From JAPYTY01 sp036338435 (lineage in GTDB: Bacteria; Acidobacteriota; UBA6911; RPQK01; JADFOI01): a DNA stretch of 39,788 nt. Below are positions 35,501-39,788 of this stretch, piece after piece. Numbering within the stretch: position 1 is the stretch's first letter; every line of letters begins with the position of its first letter. The DNA lies in the NCBI GenBank assembly GCA_036338435.1, contig JAYZCG010000041.1, forward strand, positions 1 to 39,788, read 5' to 3'. The notes under the pieces were generated by a model, which was given only the letters and a program-made list of their open reading frames with translations, did not search any database and had not been told where the DNA came from. Made by a program: the position numbers and the translations under genes.

Positions 35501-35777
35501 GGGCAATTTAGGACGCAATACCGGCACAGGTCCAGGTTACACTAATGTGGATCTCTCGCTACTCAAAGACGTCCAGTTGGCAGAAGATACTACTCTCCAA
35601 TTTAGAGCTGAATTTTTTAACGTTCTAAATCATGCAAACTTCTCCAATCCTCGCGCTCGAGTTTTTACGAGTTCAAAAGGGGGAAGAAACGCTAAGCCAT
35701 CAGGAAGCTTTGGGCGAATCACTAGCACTTCCTCAACATCCCGACAAATTCAGTTGGGTATCAAACTCCTCTTTTAA
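32571..35777 (+). CDS. Oar-like TonB-dependent receptor with carboxypeptidase-regulatory domain
   Basis: An outer-membrane beta barrel for energised uptake. The frame opens at 32514, but ATG 32571 has AAGAGGAG (32553-32560) upstream and starts the signal peptide (ends MALGQ), giving 1068 residues. A carboxypeptidase-regulatory-like domain follows (TGRISGTVTDESGALIPGVE to about residue 105). The plug has VTVTGEAPLVQTTQ, DLPLNGRSFTELALLQSG and INAVTKSGTNDLRGSLFWFH, the acidobacterial Oar signature. The barrel repeatedly shows FGFTVGGPI-type and YSFSKNLD-like strands and ends QIQLGIKLLF with the terminal Phe. Substrate is unknown; these receptors expand strongly in Acidobacteriota. Confidence 0.95.
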   Translation: MYRFTTVILLVSALFVPMALGQVTGRISGTVTDESGALIPGVEVLVMNTDTGSTRTLVTGDEGRYTATDLTPGSYSVEASLAGFQTAVRSGLVLSIGREIAVGMTLKVGEISERVTVTGEAPLVQTTQSVLADLVDDKTIRDLPLNGRSFTELALLQSGAMARNGHLNSKFNPISGGGTRTSIGGARPKQNAYVFDGQDAKDAFGNTPGSAASTVLGVETVREFTVLSNTYSAEFGGAGGVINAVTKSGTNDLRGSLFWFHRNEAMDARNYFDRGSSPPDFERNQFGFTVGGPIVKDQTFIFGSFEGFRQSLGSSYSRLVPSKDARDGKIQTIDAAVKPYLNLFAVPNGKDFGDGTAEHLFESTEPVRENYMLVKVDHTFSDTDSVDARYFIDHAIGELYYSGGTGSSSDPQFQRHPRTRRQLFNSTWRKIISPSLVNAARISFNRSYGGLPNVVVGDVDSSMTFLPDRLPGQILVSGLSTFGTDAAGGGDRYSILNMFEYGNTMTYTTGQHSIKLGGKLVRMQLNGLSGSRLHGRMRFRGIDNFLKNNPDRFEFLVPGAGSSMRGYRQWMVALFMQDDIKVRPNLTVNVGVRWEVLNTPIEVGNRIANVRDPVNDVKPHIGDPFFENNSWTNIGPRIGIAWDPFGDGKTSVRTGYGIFFQPHTHANWWIMGYQNAPFFVRNVIRPRNFDDATGFFPNAYKLWQNQAGAGKPTSSPMQFDAPTPYMQQFHLTIQHQLTNDSVFSISYAGSRGVKLGRLKNANTAVFQTCPCADDAKTSDFDESTIGAGLRYWPDGGAKINPNFIDMEIRQWDTNSWYNALQLRFSKRFSQEFQAQLSYAFSKNLDMASGIAGGDVGGSAAATQDPFDQVRAKARSGFHVRNRFTANFTADLPSGDLDGAANALLGGWQLGGIITLAEGNPVNLNISFDRAQLDLSRPAEQNPDLRSGASSNPVLSGGRSPGKYWSGDSFQLHPAGVLGNLGRNTGTGPGYTNVDLSLLKDVQLAEDTTLQFRAEFFNVLNHANFSNPRARVFTSSKGGRNAKPSGSFGRITSTSSTSRQIQLGIKLLF

Positions 35778-35800
35778 AAGTGGGAGTTTGTAGAATTTTA

Positions 35801-35831
35801 AAAGCCCCCTTTCAGGCAAGGGGGCTTTTTT
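35801..35831 (+). terminator. Strong intrinsic terminator after the receptor
   Basis: AAAGCCCCCTT-TCAGGC-AAGGGGGCTTT is an 11-bp perfect stem running into six Ts, 23 bp after the receptor stop. It lies between convergent genes and may also work for the GMC oxidoreductase on the minus strand, where the reverse complement ends in TTTT. Confidence 0.9.
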
Positions 35832-35849
35832 GTTGATGTCGGAGTGGAC

Positions 35850-37352
35850 TTAGCGTTGAAAGTGGCGAGCAACAATACGTGATGCCCCAAAGACCGTCAC
35901 TGCTGCTTGTGGTGTGCCTGTATTGCCGGTGGTCACACGTGGAATAACGCTGGCATCACAAATATACAGATTATCTACATCGTGCGATTCAAAATAGGGA
36001 TTAACAACTGACCTTTTTGGATCCGTTCCGGCCCGACATGAGCCAACCAAGTGCGAGCCACGCGTTCCTTCGTTGATACGTGCGGGAACGTCCTTAGATG
36101 TGATTTTATTAGCTCCCATTTCTTTGAGAATGGTATGGGCAATATCAAGGCCCTCTCTGGCACGACGAATGAGGACAGAATGATCTCCGCTATAGATTAA
36201 GTTGCCTTTTGGGTCGAATGACCAGCGGCCGGATGCCTTTGACATACTAGGATTTAATGATCCGGTCCGAAAAATACCTTTGTCGTGCATCCATTGTTTA
36301 TGTTCTTTGCCAAATTCTGGAGCAAAGACGTTTAAAGCTGCAGTGTGCGGATAGGACCCGCCTCCAAGATCCGCTCGGAGTAAGAGCCTTCCCAACGCAT
36401 CCGGTCGATCATCATGGATTAGGTAGTACCCCCGCACACTCTCGACTATCCCGTTGCCTAAGGGTTCATCAAAGATAGCGCTGATTCCAGGAATTCGGGG
36501 ATGACCATCGATATGCTTTCCAATGTTCGGATTCGTAATGGTTATAGGATTCCCTTCCCATTCCGGTGGGCCATACCCAGAGCGCATCAAAAGCATGGGA
36601 GTTCTTTTGTATCCACAAGAGATTATGATGTGGTCAGCCGTAATCTCATAAGTAGATTCCTCATCACGACAAATAAGTCCGTTGGCTATGCCTCGGTTTC
36701 CTTTTGCGTCGATGACGATTTTTTCAACAAGGGTGTTGGCTAAAATATCAACGCCGTGCTTTAGTGCTTTGTCGACATAACCTAAGGTGCTGGAGCGTGA
36801 ATCATACTTGCACATATGGGCCCCAGCACAAAACCCGCAGTAAATACAGTTTCTCTTTGCACCTTCCTGGCGATGAGGCTCATATCCCAACCGCTTAGCA
36901 ACTTCAAAAAAAAGTCGATTGCCTCTAGTATTGACTTCTTCTGGGTACTCATGAATGTTAAATGCTAGGCGAGTTTCTTCCACGGCAGCGCGGAGATTTT
37001 CAGGCGTCCAATCGACCCCAGTTTCATCTTGCCAGTGAACATAATCAATTGGGTAGGGAAGGAAAGCTGAAGCTTGCCAATGTAGGGAACTGCCTCCCAC
37101 TACTCGTGCGCCACCATCACTCCAATGAAAGGCAGGATCGGAACCCACCATATTAGTAATATTTTTACGTCGGACAGGCGCCCCATGTCCAGGTCGATGG
37201 CTCCCTTCCATGTGGGGGCCTGCTTCAATCAAGGCAATTTGAAGACGCTCTCCAGTACCTGGCTTGACGCCCTGTTCGGCTATGTTCGCAGCGAGAATAG
37301 GCCCTGAAAAGCCAGCGCCAACAATCGCGACATCGTATGTCTTTTGAGTCAT
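35850..37352 (-). CDS. GMC family FAD-dependent oxidoreductase
   Basis: Oxidises an alcohol or sugar-type hydroxyl with FAD. The 500 residues begin with the Rossmann motif VAIVGAGFSGPILAANIA. GGARVVGGSSLHWQ is the GMC signature. The C-terminal part has SHLVGSCRAGTD (catalytic His region) and VTTGNTGTPQAAVT (second catalytic residue region). Residues ~170-185 hold CIYCGFCAGAHMC, a C-x2-C-x2-C-x5-C cluster followed by KYDSRSST. It is closest to gluconate/glucose dehydrogenase catalytic subunits. No signal peptide and no small-subunit or cytochrome partner are visible next to it. Substrate unknown. Confidence 0.9.
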   Translation of the reverse strand: MTQKTYDVAIVGAGFSGPILAANIAEQGVKPGTGERLQIALIEAGPHMEGSHRPGHGAPVRRKNITNMVGSDPAFHWSDGGARVVGGSSLHWQASAFLPYPIDYVHWQDETGVDWTPENLRAAVEETRLAFNIHEYPEEVNTRGNRLFFEVAKRLGYEPHRQEGAKRNCIYCGFCAGAHMCKYDSRSSTLGYVDKALKHGVDILANTLVEKIVIDAKGNRGIANGLICRDEESTYEITADHIIISCGYKRTPMLLMRSGYGPPEWEGNPITITNPNIGKHIDGHPRIPGISAIFDEPLGNGIVESVRGYYLIHDDRPDALGRLLLRADLGGGSYPHTAALNVFAPEFGKEHKQWMHDKGIFRTGSLNPSMSKASGRWSFDPKGNLIYSGDHSVLIRRAREGLDIAHTILKEMGANKITSKDVPARINEGTRGSHLVGSCRAGTDPKRSVVNPYFESHDVDNLYICDASVIPRVTTGNTGTPQAAVTVFGASRIVARHFQR

Positions 37353-37385
37353 TCTAGTGCACCCCCATTTAAGACTTGGCTATTG

Positions 37386-37415
37386 ATCACTCTGATTGCA
37401 GAGTCAGCAAGTGAT
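37386..37415. repeat. Hairpin in the leader of the GMC gene
   Basis: ATCACTCTGA (37386-37395) and TCAG-CA-AGTGAT (37404-37415) can form a 10-bp stem with a 2-nt bulge, 33 bp upstream of the GMC start. No T-run follows on either strand. Confidence 0.35.
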
Positions 37416-37437
37416 TCTATGGTTTTCTTTTAGATTA

Positions 37438-37469
37438 GACAAGAATAGTAAATTAAAAGAAGTCTTGTC
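37438..37469. repeat. Inverted repeat between the SH3 gene and the GMC gene
   Basis: GACAAGA (37438-37444) and TCTTGTC (37463-37469) are perfect 7-bp arms around an AT-rich 18-bp centre, 27 bp past the SH3 gene stop. It may be a weak terminator or an operator. Confidence 0.35.
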
Positions 37470-37496
37470 ATCTCTTTAAATCTCAAGATTTTGGAT

Positions 37497-38030
37497 TTAC
37501 CATTCATTTAGCAATCCCTCAATGGCAATTCTACGGTAGACAGGAGCAAGAGTATTGAGTTGGTGCATCACTGCAAGTTTGTACTTATCGCGTAGTCGGG
37601 TCTGATACTGGAGATTTTCTCGTAGACGTGTACTAGAGGGAAATCGTTCATTGGCCTCTTTGACGACACGCTCCTCTGCTTTGATCATCGCCTGAAATAA
37701 CTGTTGGCGAAGAGCGGTATTTTTTGGGACTTGTGGGGTGTAAGTTATTTGTTTTGCAAGAGATTTGTGAATGTGGCGCACTTCTCCAGAAAAGAGTTGA
37801 ATCTGATACCAGTTCTGATTTGAATCGAGAAGTTCAAAAATGTCTCCACGCCGGGCGGTAGCTATCAAAGATGATGATGTGGTTGGTGCTGAACGGATGT
37901 TGCCCCGAGATACGATTATTTCGATATATTGGTTAGCCGAAAAAGCAATTCCAGAGAAGGTCAAAACAAGGAAAGCTAGCAGGAAGGACAGCTTTAACAA
38001 AGATTGGATTTGGATTCTGATTTTATGCAT
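37497..38030 (-). CDS. Secreted SH3-domain protein
   Basis: A 177-residue protein with a signal peptide (about 1-32, ending AFSAN) and a bacterial SH3 domain (residues ~35-95: IIVSRGNIRSAPTTSSSLIA, GDIFELLDSNQNWYQIQLFSGEVRHIHKSL). The C-terminal ~75 residues are helical and charged (QAMIKAEERVVKEANERF) and not recognised. SH3b domains usually bind cell-wall peptides or ligands. It lies 45 bp after the DASS transporter gene on the same strand. Confidence 0.85.
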   Translation of the reverse strand: MHKIRIQIQSLLKLSFLLAFLVLTFSGIAFSANQYIEIIVSRGNIRSAPTTSSSLIATARRGDIFELLDSNQNWYQIQLFSGEVRHIHKSLAKQITYTPQVPKNTALRQQLFQAMIKAEERVVKEANERFPSSTRLRENLQYQTRLRDKYKLAVMHQLNTLAPVYRRIAIEGLLNEW

Positions 38031-38075
38031 ATTGGATCAATAGCATTTTGATCTCATCTTGTATCAGGAGAAACA

Positions 38076-39470
38076 TTATATCCAAAATAAATAGTACATC
38101 AGAGCTAAAATTAACCCCGCCCCGATATTTATGACAGCTCCGTTCTTCATCATTTCTTTTACACGCACTAATCCAGTCGAGTAGACAATGGCATTAGGAG
38201 GAGTGCCTACAGGCATCATGAAATCTAGTGATACTCCGATAGCAATTACAGTGGCCATTGTTTGTACATCGAGGCCCACCCCCTTGGCTACTGGAATCAT
38301 AAGGGGGACAAGAATTGCCGCAGACGCAGTATTACTGGCGATCATGGTGATGAGAATTCCAAAATAGATGAGAGTAATCAGAATAAAGAAGACATGCAGC
38401 CCGTGTAATTGGCGAGTGAGGTTTTCAGCTATTAAAATATCGATTCGAACCTTGGTCAGTGCGCCACCGAGGGAAAGCCCACCACCAAATAGCAAAAGGG
38501 TCCCCCAGCTGATCTTCCCTAAGTCCGTATCATCTAGCAATCCGAATCCATATAGGAGAATGATTGGGATGAGCGCTATGGTGGCGGAAGCTAGCCCAGT
38601 TAGTTGAGTGCTCAACCATCCGAGAGCGGTCACACCAAAAATAGCCAGAACAAGAGCTTGTTTGCGCGTGAATTTACCTTCTTGATTGACAAAGCGTATC
38701 TTTGTAACCTCCGGCTTATTCAGAATGCAGAGCATGATCCAGACAAAGATAAGAGTGACGACTACGAAGGGAAGAGCTTGAATCATCCATCCTATGAAAC
38801 TGAGTTCTACTATTTCCGTGGGATTACTAGCGAGCAGTCTGACAGCAATGGCATTTGGCGGACTGCCTACCACTGTGCCAATCCCTCCAATTGTGGCTGC
38901 ATAGGCAACTGCAAGCAAGCAGCCTCTGGCGAATCCTGAGGTATTAGAAAAAAGATTGTTTTCTCTTAATACAACTACGCAGATTGGGACCATTACAGCG
39001 GCAGCGGCGGTATTTGACATCCACATGGAAAGAAATGCTGTGACAGACATAATTCCTAGGATAAACATATAGGGATTAGAGCCCACTCGCCGCAGTAAAG
39101 ACTGTGCTAAGAAAGAATCAAGGCCATGTTTTTGTAAGCCTCTGGCCAGAACAAATCCGCCTAAAAAAAGTACAATCACGGAGTCAAAGTAGGGGGCAAA
39201 TATCTCTTTTGGTTCGAAGCCTGCAATTACAATAAGCAAGAAGGACGCGATAAGAGATGTAATGTAGAGGGGGATAACTTCGGAAATCCATAAAACTACA
39301 GCTATAGTGACAATCGCAAGTACGGTTTGTTGGTTTGGCTCCAGAACTCCACCGCACCAGTAGACGATACAGGAAAGAACAAAAGCAGCTAGGAACCAGA
39401 TTGCTCGTTTTTTAAAATTGGTTTGATCTAGTGTATTTTGACGGGGTCTCGTTGAATCTGGAACATCCAT
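38076..39470 (-). CDS. DASS family anion/sodium symporter (SLC13-like)
   Basis: A divalent anion:sodium symporter of the inner membrane that moves di- or tricarboxylates or sulfate. From ATG 39470 it is 464 residues; the frame extends to a TTG at 39506. It has about twelve hydrophobic segments and both re-entrant Ser-Asn-Thr signatures: MWMSNTAAAAVMVPI near residue 150 and ASNTASAAILVPLMIPV near 400, with VGSPPNAIA and PVGTPPNAIVYSTG completing the two sodium/substrate sites. It is followed by the SH3 gene. Substrate not predictable. Confidence 0.93.
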   Translation of the reverse strand: MDVPDSTRPRQNTLDQTNFKKRAIWFLAAFVLSCIVYWCGGVLEPNQQTVLAIVTIAVVLWISEVIPLYITSLIASFLLIVIAGFEPKEIFAPYFDSVIVLFLGGFVLARGLQKHGLDSFLAQSLLRRVGSNPYMFILGIMSVTAFLSMWMSNTAAAAVMVPICVVVLRENNLFSNTSGFARGCLLAVAYAATIGGIGTVVGSPPNAIAVRLLASNPTEIVELSFIGWMIQALPFVVVTLIFVWIMLCILNKPEVTKIRFVNQEGKFTRKQALVLAIFGVTALGWLSTQLTGLASATIALIPIILLYGFGLLDDTDLGKISWGTLLLFGGGLSLGGALTKVRIDILIAENLTRQLHGLHVFFILITLIYFGILITMIASNTASAAILVPLMIPVAKGVGLDVQTMATVIAIGVSLDFMMPVGTPPNAIVYSTGLVRVKEMMKNGAVINIGAGLILALMYYLFWI

Positions 39471-39573
39471 ATATTTTAGTCTCTCTGCCTTGCCACATCC
39501 TTTCAAAGAATGTGTGAGAGAATGTGTGCCATGTCATTCCTCATTAACACCAAGCAGTCCACATAGATTTGTT

Positions 39574-39788
39574 CTAACCTGATTTTTGATCAAAGATTTC
39601 CTGGTAATAAGCTTCATATTTTGGAATCATCAATTGGCTATCAAAATCCTGGAGTACCCGCGCTCTTGCCTTTTTGCAGAAGGTATCGTACAGGTCAGAT
39701 GATTCAAGTAAATCCAGAGCCTTTTCAGCCATTCCTTTGATATCTCCGATTGGGAGAAGGAAGCCTGTTTCTCCCTGTGCAACAACTT
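39574..39788 (-). CDS. bshA: Glycosyltransferase family 4 fragment, BshA-like, 5' end outside window
   Basis: The last 70 codons of a minus-strand gene that runs off the right edge. Decoded: GETGFLLPIGDIKGMAEKAL, then a helix, then RARVLQDFDSQLMIPKYEAYYQEIFDQ and stop. This matches the C-terminus of BshA (N-acetylglucosaminyl L-malate synthase), which has GETGYLCEVGD...QYETIYY in Bacillus. BshA makes the first intermediate of bacillithiol, the low-molecular-weight thiol found in Firmicutes and several Acidobacteriota. With only the C-terminus seen, another GT4 enzyme is possible. Confidence 0.7.
   Translation of the reverse strand, partial: VVAQGETGFLLPIGDIKGMAEKALDLLESSDLYDTFCKKARARVLQDFDSQLMIPKYEAYYQEIFDQKSG

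Noticed and set aside
1..39788. Genome-wide reassignment of UGA to an amino acid
   Set aside because: Several intact genes stop at UGA in the expected place (hemC, scpA, the TonB-C-like protein), and no other in-frame UGA interrupts a recognisable protein.
1..39788. Insertion sequences, prophage genes or CRISPR repeats
   Set aside because: No transposase, integrase or phage protein is encoded, and no regularly spaced direct repeats were seen.

Overview
The window looks like a chromosomal segment from a moderately AT-rich member of the Acidobacteriota. The main evidence is three secreted proteins of the acidobacterial VWFA-related type, an Oar-like TonB-dependent receptor with an N-terminal carboxypeptidase-regulatory domain and the DLPLNGRS plug motif, and an apparent bacillithiol-pathway glycosyltransferase (BshA) at the right edge. 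Nothing here allows a call below phylum. I see no phage, insertion sequence or CRISPR array. About three quarters of the window is housekeeping sequence.

Left part (1-10.5 kb). The 3' end of a TonB-C-like protein converges on a minus-strand haem operon, ccsA-like/hemA/hemC/hemD, whose hem genes overlap by 4 bp (ATGA). Divergent from it runs trpS-scpA-scpB-rluB-ribE-orf-ribBX, covering tRNA charging, condensin accessory proteins, rRNA pseudouridylation and riboflavin synthesis. Riboflavin synthase is the oddity. Its reading frame is intact except for one in-frame UGA at codon 47, exactly where the family has a conserved Cys. ribBX is a bifunctional-looking protein whose GTP-cyclohydrolase-II half has lost all three zinc cysteines.

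Middle part (10.5-28.3 kb, almost all minus strand). It holds a VWFA protein with a degenerate MIDAS, a glycerate 2-kinase, a secreted/membrane protein of uncertain family, an N-acetylmuramoyl-L-alanine amidase, a lytic transglycosylase, alaS with overlapping recX, ilvE, a tandem overlapping pair of VWFA proteins with intact MIDAS, ftsK, RNase J and rsmA. The last two also overlap by 4 bp.

Right part (28.3-39.8 kb). trxA, purA and a tRNA-Lys(UUU) with a good sigma70-type promoter lie on the plus strand. They are followed by a more accessory-looking block: a secreted amidohydrolase divergent from a TonB-dependent receptor, with a near-consensus promoter and a palindrome between them, then a GMC oxidoreductase with a cysteine cluster, an SH3-domain protein and a DASS-family transporter. 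This block could serve uptake and oxidation of an organic substrate, but that is inference from adjacency. The window ends inside a bshA-like gene.

The observation most worth checking is the UGA codon in ribE. It could be a selenocysteine codon (a weak SECIS-like hairpin lies at a suitable distance), a true nonsense mutation, or a base-call error.
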